Origin: CAWHMN01 sp051001135
Lineage (GTDB): Bacteria; Acidobacteriota; Terriglobia; Terriglobales; Acidobacteriaceae
Assembly: GCA_051001135.1 (NCBI GenBank)
Contig: JBPCNO010000069.1
Span: forward strand, 1 to 64,000
Direction of reading: 5' to 3'
DNA: 64,000 nucleotides
Made by a program: the position numbers and the translations under genes. Shown here in pieces: positions 1 to 8,970 of the stretch (positions are counted from its first letter, which is position 1; each line of letters opens with the position of its first letter). The notes under the pieces were generated by a model. The model saw only the letters and a program-made list of their open reading frames with translations. It was not told the origin of the DNA and searched no databases.

Positions 1-1
1 T

Positions 2-1270
2 TTTCCTGTGGCGAGCGCCAGCCCCGCCGCGGATTCCACACAGGCCAGGGCCTTCCGAAGCGCCACCGACGATCTCTTCACCGCGTTTCAGGATGTTCCT
101 GTCGATCCGCCCCAGTCGCCGTCTCTCGCACTGGCAACGCTGAAGACGACGTTGATGGCGCGCCTCGATCCAGCGGTGACAGTGCCGCGGCGTATGCAGG
201 CGCTGATCTCATTCTCATCGCGGCTCTCCTGGGTTGCAGCCGATCCGCTTGAGACCATCATGGCCGCTCCGGATTTCCCGCAGCCCATGTACGCGCCGCT
301 GCGCGATCTCTCTGCCCAATACGTGCTGCCGGGAGTTGAATTGGTGCCGCCGGACACTCTCGGGCTGCTGTTGACCAACCATCGCTTCATCGAGGGATAC
401 ATGGTCGGGCTGAACTACGAGATGGGGCGTCAACTCCTGTGGAACGACTACCCGACGGACCAGCGCGGCAGTTATTTCCGTCAGTTCTGGGATGTAAGCG
501 CCTATGTGCCCCAGGCAGGCGATCCCAGTGACCCGGACAAATTGCGTGAACTGCTGAAGGATATCCCGCCCATTCACACCTGGCCGAAGCCGGTGCCGCT
601 GGGTGAGCACCCCAACCGCACCGACATCGTGGAGAACAACGTCGTTTTGCTGGTACGAGGAGAGCTCTTCAAGCGCTATCCGACCGCCATCGTCTATGCG
701 GGCAAAGCCAAGCGAGACGCGCAAGGCAACCGGGTGCTCGATGACACGGACGAGCGCTATCCCATCTTTCGCGGCACGCTGCCCAGCGACATCACCTTCC
801 TGGGCTTCAACTTGAGCCTCGAAGATGCACGTGGGGGAACTCCTGCGTCACCGGAAGGCTTCTTCTTCATCTTTCAGCAGCAGCCCTCGGAACCGCGCTT
901 TGGGCTGGAACCCGTGGAGGACGCAAACCCAATCACCCACTGGGCGGATCTGGCATGGACCAGCTTCGGAGGCGGTGGGAGCGCCTCTTTCAAATTGCCG
1001 GACCTCGGCCTGACCACGCGCGCTATGACGGTGAAGACCAGCCCCTGGCGGCTCGCGTCTCAGGTCTTCGGGATGGTGGTCAGCGGAACGAGCGTGCCGG
1101 ACTTCCTCTCACCCAGCCTCAGCCTGTCGTCGCGAATACAGATCGCCGCTGACGCGGAAAATCCGGACGACCCTAACAATCACTGGGGAGTGAACAGCGC
1201 GCAGACGGCATACGTCTTGCTGCGCCTGCCCTTCCGCATTCTGATCGGTGCAGACCTGATGCTGCCCTAA
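2..1270 (+). CDS. Conserved hypothetical protein, first gene of a three-gene module (5' end probably outside window)
   Basis: The reading frame is open to the left edge. A GTG at position 8 could start it, but there is no room to see a ribosome binding site, so the gene is probably truncated by the window. About 420 residues are visible, with no signal peptide or membrane segment. The most distinctive stretch is around residues 125-165, rich in aromatic and charged residues (FIEGYMVGLNYEM, then YPTDQRGSYFRQFWD). I recognise this as a pattern from uncharacterised bacterial proteins but cannot name a function. The stop is 2 bases before the next ATG, so it is certainly co-transcribed with the 1485-aa gene downstream. 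Confidence 0.75.
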   Translation, partial: FPVASASPAADSTQARAFRSATDDLFTAFQDVPVDPPQSPSLALATLKTTLMARLDPAVTVPRRMQALISFSSRLSWVAADPLETIMAAPDFPQPMYAPLRDLSAQYVLPGVELVPPDTLGLLLTNHRFIEGYMVGLNYEMGRQLLWNDYPTDQRGSYFRQFWDVSAYVPQAGDPSDPDKLRELLKDIPPIHTWPKPVPLGEHPNRTDIVENNVVLLVRGELFKRYPTAIVYAGKAKRDAQGNRVLDDTDERYPIFRGTLPSDITFLGFNLSLEDARGGTPASPEGFFFIFQQQPSEPRFGLEPVEDANPITHWADLAWTSFGGGGSASFKLPDLGLTTRAMTVKTSPWRLASQVFGMVVSGTSVPDFLSPSLSLSSRIQIAADAENPDDPNNHWGVNSAQTAYVLLRLPFRILIGADLMLP

Positions 1271-1272
1271 CT

Positions 1273-4200
1273 ATGAACACACCAGCCAATCCGATACTCG
1301 ACCGTGGGAGACCGAAGCCTCTCGACGCGTCTACCCCCATGCTGTTGCTGCCGGTAAACATCGAGACGCGCTTCATGACCTCAGCCGCCGGACAGCCGGA
1401 GCTATGGGTGCGTATCTATCCCGACCAGATTGCGATCAACTCCCACGAGCCGGAACTGACCGCGCAGGAGATCGCGGATGGAACGGATTACTGGGATGCC
1501 GTGTGGCGCGCGGGCAATCCGCCCCCGTCGATCGACACAATCAAAGCGCCATGGCGCGGACTGGCAGCGAGATACGGAACTCAACGAGCGGCGTGGATTG
1601 CACTGCAGATGACGCCATCGAACGCAGCCGCGCAGCCAGTCGCACCAACGCCGGATGGAGCAACTCCAAATCCTGCGCCGATGTATCAAACGCCTCCGAC
1701 CCGCGCTGCTTCCTGGACCAAGCCCGCGATTACCGAGGGTCTCCCCGACGCATGGACCGTCGTCACTGTGAGTGGCTCAACCAACTTGCAATTTCGGGGT
1801 AGCCCCATCACACCGGAGTTGGCCGTGAGCCTGGCGCCGCCGGCAACGGCCTTCCCTCCCGGATCGCCGGTCGATCCAGGAATGCTGTGGCTGGTCGATT
1901 TCGATACCGCGCTGCAGGCCGGTATGGCTCTGAAGATTCCATTGACCGCGGAGCAGCGTGCCTCCGGTTTCGACCGCCTCCTGGTCTACGGAATGCGCTC
2001 TGAAGGTGCGAACGGCAGCGATACCTTCGCATCACTGCTCGATGAGCATCACTATACCGACGGCTTCTCGCTTGTTCCGCAGGGTGCTCCGACCAACAAT
2101 ACCCCGGATGCAGATTCGTTCTACTCGCGCAAAGATCCGAATTACGAGATCGGCTTCGCCATCGAACGCCAACTCCCGTTGACGAAAGATCCGGCCGCCG
2201 ATGGAAATGCGTTTGCCAGCGCAATGGGCATCGATCCAACTCATCTGTCACACGCGGGATACGCGGACGGCTTCGGCGTCCGCAACGGACGCGATATGCT
2301 GGTCGCCTTGTGGCCTGCGACGCTGGGGTACTTCCTCAGCCAGATGATGGCCGACGTATTTACTCCCGGCCAGGTTGAGATAGCGCGCGAATACGTGATT
2401 GCGAATGCGATGCCGCGCGGCCCGGTTCCAGCGTTCCGAGTGGGAAAGACTCCGTACGGCGTGCTGCCTGTGACCTCGCTGCGCCGCTATCAGGTAGACC
2501 AGCGCTTCACCGGCGGCACAGTCGAGCCGAAGCTGGTGGAGTTTTTGCTGCGACTCTGGCCGAACTGGTTAGCCAGCGCTGCGTCGGCGCCCCACATGCA
2601 AAACACCGGCGATCCCGACTCGGAGCTCATCGGCGTGCTCGGCATGGATGCCAGCTCGATGACCTTCCGCGGACGCAAGATCCTCGGCGATGAGTTCCTC
2701 TGGAACTACGTTCTCTTTCAAGGCATCGAGTTTCCAGTGATCAATCCATGGTGGATTGCGCACCTCGCGCGCGGTCGCCAATTGCTCGATTCGTTCAAGT
2801 ACAACACGTGGGATCCGCGAATCATTCACCTCGGTATGGAAGAGGGCAGCTTTCCAGTGCCGTTCCCCACCGTTCAAGCTGGACCCCTTTCGGAGTTGAG
2901 CCCGCTCAAGGCCGACGCCAATCTCAGAGCAGGGCACGCGGGCAACTACATTCAATGGCTGCGCCAGGCGACAATCGCAGACATCCAGGCAGAAAACTAT
3001 CCTGGTCCAAAACCGGCCTCGCTCCTTTACAAGATTCTTCGTCAATCTTTGATTCTGGACTACGCCGGCCTTGCGACCTTTGCAGAGATTGCAGCTTCGC
3101 GCCTGCAGGTCTCACAGGTTCGCGAGCAGGAGATCATCGGCGTCCAACCGCCAGCAACGCCAAATCCACAATCTCCCGCAAAGGTCAGCCTGTGGGAGGT
3201 GCTGGCCAGGCCGTCGATCCCCAATCCTGCTGTCGATTGGGCCGAGTATCTCGTCACTCTCGATCCTCCGCCACAATCTCAATTCGCGCGATTGAATGAA
3301 TTGCGAGCCAGCCTTGACCGCCTTGCTGCACTATCGACCGCGGAGCTCGATCGGCTGCTGACGGAAACGCTCGATGCATGCAGCCACCGCCTGGACGTCT
3401 GGTCGACTGCCGTCGCCACTGCCATCCTGAACCGTAAGCGCGCCAGCCAGGTAAATGGAGTGCACATCGGAGGGTTCGGCTGGGTGGAAGAAGTTCGGCC
3501 AGCCACCCAGCCAGCGGCCATCACCGGCATCGAGTTACAGAGCGTGCGCACACTGGATGAGCGTCGCGCCAGAACATTGAAGACTTCGCTCACTCTCCCC
3601 ACACCAGTGCAGCCGGCGCAGGACAATGGCGGTTACATTCTTGCTCCATCTCTCACGCAAGCCTCGGTGGCCGCGGTCTTGCGCAATGGATACATGACGC
3701 ACAAGGGAACCGCGGAGGAAGGGCTTCTCTCCATCGATCTCTCTTCCGAACGGGTGCGCAAGGCGCTTGGATTACTCGAAGGCGTCCGGCAGGGCCAGAG
3801 CCTGAATGCGCTGCTCGGTTATCTGTTCGAAGCCGGGCTGCACAATCTGCAACTCGATAAGTATGCGCAGCCCTTTCGCGATCGCTTTCCTATTGTCGCC
3901 AACAAGCTGACGCCTTCCAGCGATCCAAGCGAGGCTGTTGCCGCGTCCAACGTCGTCGATGGTCTTGCGCTTCGTACCGCCTGGGACACCGGCCAGCTTG
4001 CTGCGGGACAGAACTGGGGAACGGGCCTGCCGCCTGCAGGTTCCGACCAGAACGCTGTTATCGGCGTGCTGAAAACCATCGATGACTATGCCGACGCGCT
4101 CGGTGACCTGTCGATCTCCGAGGCGATATTCCAGATCCTGCGCGGCAATTTTGGCCGGGCGGGCACGCTGATGGATGCCATCTCCAAAGGCATGCGGCCG

Positions 4201-5730
4201 CCGCGTCCGGACATCGTCGACACCCCGAGAGGCGGCCTCGATCTCACCCACAGGGTCGCTCTGCTCTTTGCGGGGAGTCCCGCTTTCAACGCGGCCTGGA
4301 GCGACGCCAGCCCCCGCCCTCGCGGCCTCGCCGAGCCTTGGCTCGATGCCTGGCTGAGCAACTCACTTCCGGACCCGGCCACCGTGCTCTGCTCGGTTCA
4401 CTACCGCGACGTCTCCGGTGATCACTCCGTCAATGTCTCGCTGCTCGACTTGGATGTGCGGCCGCTCGATGCGCTCGCCATGGCAGATATTGGGAGCACT
4501 CCGCAAAAGGGTGAACTGGAGGCTCGGATCGTCTACGCGGCCGCGCTTCCAGTGAACGCCACGCAGATACAGATTGACTTTGCGCTGACCGGCCTGCCAT
4601 CCGGGTCGATTTCCTTTCCGGATGCGTTTTTCCTCGCGAAGACATGGCGAACGCTGATCAGCTCCAGCCGCCCACTCACCCCACAAGATCTGACGGTCCC
4701 GGAGAAGGATGCCGCCAAGGCCGGTGGCTCGGTTGATCTGGTTGAACTGCGCGCCCGTGCAAGCGCTGCGCTGATGAGTCTGCAGAACGACCTCCTTGCA
4801 TTGGCAACGGCAGCCGCAGGCCTGCCCGGTGCGCCCGATCCAGTGCGCGGCGCGCTGCTGCGATGCAGCTTTTATGGAGTGGCCGGTTCCATTCCGTTGT
4901 CTCACAGCGGACCGGATCCTGCCCTCGGCGATCAGGCTGCGGCGGTGAGCAAGCTGCTGCAGGATCGTTTGAACAAAGCCGCGGCGACAGTCATTGCCAC
5001 TGCACCCGAAACCGCTCTTGTCACTCTCATGCAGGTCATCTTCGGCTCGGATTTCATTGTGGTACTGCGCTTTACCCCACCGGATTTTCCTTCGCTGCAA
5101 TCTGCATTCGCTCAGTCTTCCGCTATGGTGGCGAGTGACCCGCAAGCTCCGGCGCGCTGGATGGCGCAGTTGAGCCACGTGCATGCCAGCATCGCACGAC
5201 TCGACTCAGCATTGACACTCACGCAACTGCTGGGCGGCGGTCCTTCGGCACTCTTGCTGGGCCAACTTCCGGCGGTGGCAAATGATACCTGGCTCGGTCT
5301 TGGCATAGACCCCGCGCATCCCCCTGATAAGGGACGCGTGGCATTCGCATGCATCGCCGCGGGTGACCCGCTGACGCAGAACAGCTACGCGGGCTTGATG
5401 ATTGATGAGTGGCCCGAGCGAATTCCATCGATCAGGGAGAACGCTGCCGTTGCGTTCCACTATGAAGAGCCCAAGGCGCGGGCGCCGCAAGCATTGCTGC
5501 TCGGCGTTTGTCCTGACGGAAGAGCGTCATGGGATGACGACCTGATCATCGGCATCCTCGAAGAGACAATCGAACTCGCGAAGATTCGCGCCGTAGATCT
5601 GGACAGCGTGCAAGAGGTCGGCCAGATCCTGCCCGCGCTGTACTTCGCGCTGAACCTGCAGGGGGCTACGGTCTCGGTGAATTTCGCTACCGCCAAGGAG
5701 TTCTCTCATGTCGCTCAAATCCTTCGCTAA
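1273..5730 (+). CDS. Very large conserved hypothetical protein (1485 aa), middle gene of the module
   Basis: This is a cytoplasmic-looking 1485-aa protein with no signal peptide and no convincing membrane segment. The N-terminus carries LLLPVNIETRFM followed by WVRIYPDQIAINSHEPELT (residues about 25-65), which reads like a conserved domain signature. The rest is mixed alpha/beta sequence without visible catalytic motifs or simple repeats. The start lies 2 bases after the upstream stop. The last 23 bases overlap the next gene, whose ribosome binding site lies inside this ORF. Codon use and GC match the neighbours, so recent transfer is not obvious. I do not recognise a function. The coupling says the three proteins work together, perhaps as parts of one large assembly (inference). 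Confidence 0.85.
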   Translation: MNTPANPILDRGRPKPLDASTPMLLLPVNIETRFMTSAAGQPELWVRIYPDQIAINSHEPELTAQEIADGTDYWDAVWRAGNPPPSIDTIKAPWRGLAARYGTQRAAWIALQMTPSNAAAQPVAPTPDGATPNPAPMYQTPPTRAASWTKPAITEGLPDAWTVVTVSGSTNLQFRGSPITPELAVSLAPPATAFPPGSPVDPGMLWLVDFDTALQAGMALKIPLTAEQRASGFDRLLVYGMRSEGANGSDTFASLLDEHHYTDGFSLVPQGAPTNNTPDADSFYSRKDPNYEIGFAIERQLPLTKDPAADGNAFASAMGIDPTHLSHAGYADGFGVRNGRDMLVALWPATLGYFLSQMMADVFTPGQVEIAREYVIANAMPRGPVPAFRVGKTPYGVLPVTSLRRYQVDQRFTGGTVEPKLVEFLLRLWPNWLASAASAPHMQNTGDPDSELIGVLGMDASSMTFRGRKILGDEFLWNYVLFQGIEFPVINPWWIAHLARGRQLLDSFKYNTWDPRIIHLGMEEGSFPVPFPTVQAGPLSELSPLKADANLRAGHAGNYIQWLRQATIADIQAENYPGPKPASLLYKILRQSLILDYAGLATFAEIAASRLQVSQVREQEIIGVQPPATPNPQSPAKVSLWEVLARPSIPNPAVDWAEYLVTLDPPPQSQFARLNELRASLDRLAALSTAELDRLLTETLDACSHRLDVWSTAVATAILNRKRASQVNGVHIGGFGWVEEVRPATQPAAITGIELQSVRTLDERRARTLKTSLTLPTPVQPAQDNGGYILAPSLTQASVAAVLRNGYMTHKGTAEEGLLSIDLSSERVRKALGLLEGVRQGQSLNALLGYLFEAGLHNLQLDKYAQPFRDRFPIVANKLTPSSDPSEAVAASNVVDGLALRTAWDTGQLAAGQNWGTGLPPAGSDQNAVIGVLKTIDDYADALGDLSISEAIFQILRGNFGRAGTLMDAISKGMRPPRPDIVDTPRGGLDLTHRVALLFAGSPAFNAAWSDASPRPRGLAEPWLDAWLSNSLPDPATVLCSVHYRDVSGDHSVNVSLLDLDVRPLDALAMADIGSTPQKGELEARIVYAAALPVNATQIQIDFALTGLPSGSISFPDAFFLAKTWRTLISSSRPLTPQDLTVPEKDAAKAGGSVDLVELRARASAALMSLQNDLLALATAAAGLPGAPDPVRGALLRCSFYGVAGSIPLSHSGPDPALGDQAAAVSKLLQDRLNKAAATVIATAPETALVTLMQVIFGSDFIVVLRFTPPDFPSLQSAFAQSSAMVASDPQAPARWMAQLSHVHASIARLDSALTLTQLLGGGPSALLLGQLPAVANDTWLGLGIDPAHPPDKGRVAFACIAAGDPLTQNSYAGLMIDEWPERIPSIRENAAVAFHYEEPKARAPQALLLGVCPDGRASWDDDLIIGILEETIELAKIRAVDLDSVQEVGQILPALYFALNLQGATVSVNFATAKEFSHVAQILR

Positions 5731-7471
5731 TGAAGTCCTGAAGATCCCGTCCATCACTACCTGGACGCGCCTCGAACCGCGTCCGCGCGAAGATTCGATG
5801 CAGCGCAGCCTGCAAGCGCAGGTGCGCGATCCTCTCTGGTTCCTGACGCGCCAGTGGCAGGTGGGAGAATTCCTGTGGGACGATGCCGGATCTCCGGTGC
5901 AGGCGACGCTGGACGTCGAACAGCGCAGCATTACGACGTACCGCCCCGGTCCAAATGACGCAAACACGGTTGCCATCGATCCCAAGCTGCCCATTGAGGT
6001 CCATGTCGAGCGCGAAGCAGTAGCGCTGCGCATGCGCGGCTCCGTTCAATCGGGACTGTACTTTGAAAGTCTGCTGCGCAGCGAAGGCGTTGCCACTCCT
6101 GAAGCGATGATAGCAGCGTTCCGAGTGGCCTTTCCTATCGCCGCCGTTCCCATCGATCCTACCTATGCCAACGAAGACGGGCTGCGGTTCCGTTCTGTCG
6201 CGGCCGGACGAGCGACGGATGGCGAAGCGCTGTACATCTCGGCAGTGGCTATCGCCAACGGGCAGGTTCCTCCCATCCCGCTTCCTGCCCCAGCGTCCGA
6301 TCCGGGAGTAAAGAAGGTTCTCGCCGACTTCATCGCCTATCGCCAGTCCATCTTCACCGAGCCGGGACACGACTCGGCGTGGCAGTCGCGGCAACTGCAG
6401 TACGAATTCGCGCTTGGATCGCCGGTTCCGGATCAAAACCTGCTGCTCAGCGCGGACGATTTTCCCGGCGGCCATCTGGATTGGTACTCCTTCAATCTGG
6501 ACAATGCGCAGCCAAACCAGATCTCCGCTGCGAATCCAGCGCAGGTGACTCCGGTGGACTTCAACTTTCTTCCTAACCACGTCGTATTTCGGGGAATGCC
6601 CGATCCACGTTGGTGGAACTTCGAAGACGGTGTCACCGATTTTGGTCAACTCGACGCCGACCACGTCGACCTGGCCAAACTCCTGGTGATGGAGTTTGCC
6701 CTGGTATACGGCAACGACTGGTTCTCCATCCCCGTGCCCACGCCCATTGGAACGCTGGAGCGCGTGACCACTCTGGTAGTGACCGACACCTTCGGGATCC
6801 GGACAGTGATTCGCCCATCGGAACAGACGCAGGTCAATGCCGGCGAGTCGCCATGGTCAATGTACAAGCTCTCCGGGGATGGCAGCCGTTCTGTCTTCAT
6901 CGCCATGGCGCCGACCCTCGGTATCACCGAAGATGCGGACGCACTGGAAGAAGTATTGTTTCTGCGCGACGACATGGCTGCGATGGCCTGGGCGGTCGAG
7001 CACCAGTTGCAGAGCGACCTCGACGCACCCCTGGATGCATTTGAGGTTTATCTGCGACGCATCAAGGCTGATCCGCCCCCGCCGCCGCCGGTGGCAACTC
7101 CAGGTGGGCCGCAGATTTACTACACGCTCGAGACGCCCGTACCCGATAACTGGATTCCCATGGTCCCGGTGCAATCGCCGCAGGGCGAACTTCTCCTTCG
7201 CCGTGGAACCATCGAACTGCCCACCTCAACGGGATTCGTCAATCTACAGGCGCGAGCGGTCATCCTCGAACCGCAGCATCCCTTTTACGTGGCTGACCGC
7301 GTTATATCCCGCGCCGGGGTTCTGGTCGATCGCTACTTCCGCCGCACGCGATCCCGGGATGGGAGCACCTTCGTATGGCTGGCCCGGAAGTCGACGCCGG
7401 GGCGCGGCCCAGGATGGTCAGGCTTGCGCTTCGACGTAGTGCGAGATGCGGCGGTCTCTGTATCGAAGTAG
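5708..7471 (+). CDS. Conserved hypothetical protein (587 aa), third gene of the module
   Basis: The ATG at 5708 is preceded by AAGGAG at 5696-5701 with 6-base spacing and overlaps the end of the 1485-aa gene, implying translational coupling. The N-terminal 80 residues are striking: WTRLEPRPREDSMQ, then DPLWFLTRQWQVGEF and DDAGSPVQA, a Trp/Arg-rich signature of an uncharacterised family. A proline run (DPPPPPP) near residue 457 probably links two domains. The C-terminal part is rich in beta-type sequence. There are no signal peptide, membrane segments or nucleotide-binding motifs. Function is unknown. Its constant association with the two preceding genes is the main clue. Confidence 0.85.
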   Translation: MSLKSFANEVLKIPSITTWTRLEPRPREDSMQRSLQAQVRDPLWFLTRQWQVGEFLWDDAGSPVQATLDVEQRSITTYRPGPNDANTVAIDPKLPIEVHVEREAVALRMRGSVQSGLYFESLLRSEGVATPEAMIAAFRVAFPIAAVPIDPTYANEDGLRFRSVAAGRATDGEALYISAVAIANGQVPPIPLPAPASDPGVKKVLADFIAYRQSIFTEPGHDSAWQSRQLQYEFALGSPVPDQNLLLSADDFPGGHLDWYSFNLDNAQPNQISAANPAQVTPVDFNFLPNHVVFRGMPDPRWWNFEDGVTDFGQLDADHVDLAKLLVMEFALVYGNDWFSIPVPTPIGTLERVTTLVVTDTFGIRTVIRPSEQTQVNAGESPWSMYKLSGDGSRSVFIAMAPTLGITEDADALEEVLFLRDDMAAMAWAVEHQLQSDLDAPLDAFEVYLRRIKADPPPPPPVATPGGPQIYYTLETPVPDNWIPMVPVQSPQGELLLRRGTIELPTSTGFVNLQARAVILEPQHPFYVADRVISRAGVLVDRYFRRTRSRDGSTFVWLARKSTPGRGPGWSGLRFDVVRDAAVSVSK

Positions 7472-7531
7472 CTCCGGCTCGCCTTTTCTTCGGCAGAACG
7501 AGAAGTTCAGCGAATCAATATACTCAAAGCA

Positions 7532-7783
7532 GTGAGAGGCCAACTTCATATCGCACTCACCAGGCGGCCCGTTGAGGCCGGCGCCGTTCCAGCAGCTCGC
7601 CTGAGCGTCTGGAGCCGTTTCAAACTGCTTTTCGCCGGCTTAGCTGTGCTGCTGGTCACGATAGCCGTAATGGCGCTGGCGCTTCTCCTCGGCTCGGTTC
7701 TCGCTGCGGTATTGTGGGTCTTGCTGGCGCTGCTGCTCTCTGCTGTAATCCTCACCTCCACGTGGCGAAGTCTACGGCGATAG
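7532..7783 (+). CDS. Small two-helix membrane protein (83 aa), tentative
   Basis: The short ORF begins at a GTG (7532). A basic, amphipathic N-terminus is followed by two strongly hydrophobic segments at about residues 30-52 and 54-74, ending in a positively charged STWRSLRR tail. This is the topology of many small inner-membrane proteins. No clear ribosome binding site is visible, and the real start could be a few codons downstream. It follows the large three-gene module by 60 bases and may be its last cistron. Function is unknown. Confidence 0.45.
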   Translation: MRGQLHIALTRRPVEAGAVPAARLSVWSRFKLLFAGLAVLLVTIAVMALALLLGSVLAAVLWVLLALLLSAVILTSTWRSLRR

Positions 7784-7864
7784 CCATGTGTCTGGTGCTT
7801 CGAAGCAGGAAGTTCTACGCAGCTGATTGATCAAGTCGTAAGCTCTGGCAGCCAGCGTAATTCC

Positions 7865-8890
7865 TCACTGAGTGCGGCTGGTGAAGATGGCCTTCGGACA
7901 GAGGGCGTGAACGCCGACCTTGCCGTCGACCAGTTGTGTGATGTCGAGGTCCACCGCGACGCTTGCGAGTTGATAGGCCTGGTCGCGTGAGAGATGCTTC
8001 TCGGCCACCAGGAAGTCGATCATGTTGCGAATCGCCATCTTGGTCGCTTCCGTCAGGTCTTCATGGAAGCCCATGCTGATGTACTGGGTGGCTGTTTCGG
8101 CGCGGGGCCATAGCAGATGCATGTCCTTGTGAACGATGAACTGGAACGTGCCCGTCAGCATGGTCTCCATGGCGGTGATGTCGACCTCGCCGTTTCCCTG
8201 CCCCGCATGCCCGTCGCCTACTTCGAAGAGAGCGCCCGCGGCGTGCACGGGCAGGTAGAGAACCGACCCGGCGGTCAGCTCCTTGTTGTCCATGTTGCCG
8301 CCGTGCATCCAGGGCGCGGTGCTGTTGTAACGTCCCGCGGATTCCGGAGGCGCGACGCCCATGGAGCCGAAGAACGGATGCAGCGGGATGCGAATGCCGG
8401 GCGCGAAGTCCGCGACCATATGCTCGCGGTCGAGCGGTATCCTGGTCATTTTTCCGTAGGGGAAATCGTCCGGAAGAAAGCCGCGACCGGCACCGAAGCC
8501 ATTGCAGGCCCAGGGCACATCGATGTCGATCTTCTGGATGCGCACCTCCAGAACATCTCCCGGCTCTGCTCCCTCGATGGCGATGGGGCCGGTGAGGATG
8601 TGACCGCCGGGACCCTTGTCGATAGTCTTCGCCGCATAGATATCAGTAACAGACGAGGGGATGTCCGCCGGGGCGATGCCCATCTGTTGCACACGCTCGG
8701 GCGAGCCGCAGGTCGAAAGGGTGTGCACCGTGAGCGTATCGCCGCTGTGTACCCTGAGCACGGGTTTGGCATGCGCGGAGTAGTTGCCCCACGCGATGGT
8801 TTCGGATGTAGCGGAAAGGGTCTGCTGGGCGGACGCAGAGAGACCCATGACCGCGAAGGCGATGGTTGGAAACAGCAAGCTGAGGCGCAT
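7865..8890 (-). CDS. Exported acetamidase/formamidase-family protein
   Basis: This 341-aa protein is of the FmdA/AmdA family, whose members hydrolyse formamide or acetamide to ammonia and the acid. The ATG at 8890 was chosen because it begins a clean signal peptide (MRLSLLFPTIAFAVMGLSAS, then AQQ). The upstream ATG at 8974 would add 28 residues of non-signal sequence. Family features seen are the GDTLTVHTLSTCGSP region, GHILTGPIAIEGAEPGDVLEVRI, an HxGNMD segment and the C-terminal VDGKVGVHALCPKAIF. The signal peptide implies periplasmic action, whereas classic members are cytoplasmic, so the physiological substrate is uncertain. It lies 80 bases downstream of the M42 peptidase gene on the same strand. 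Confidence 0.85.
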   Translation of the reverse strand: MRLSLLFPTIAFAVMGLSASAQQTLSATSETIAWGNYSAHAKPVLRVHSGDTLTVHTLSTCGSPERVQQMGIAPADIPSSVTDIYAAKTIDKGPGGHILTGPIAIEGAEPGDVLEVRIQKIDIDVPWACNGFGAGRGFLPDDFPYGKMTRIPLDREHMVADFAPGIRIPLHPFFGSMGVAPPESAGRYNSTAPWMHGGNMDNKELTAGSVLYLPVHAAGALFEVGDGHAGQGNGEVDITAMETMLTGTFQFIVHKDMHLLWPRAETATQYISMGFHEDLTEATKMAIRNMIDFLVAEKHLSRDQAYQLASVAVDLDITQLVDGKVGVHALCPKAIFTSRTQ

Positions 8891-8970
8891 GATGCAACTG
8901 TAGCAAGCAAACGGGGTGTGCTCGTGGAAGACGGGTGCGGTCCGATCCGGTGATTGCGTCGTGGCGGATT

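Noticed and set aside
8..10. GTG at position 8 as a certain gene start
   Set aside because: The frame is open upstream to the window edge and no ribosome binding site can be seen, so the true start is likely outside the window.
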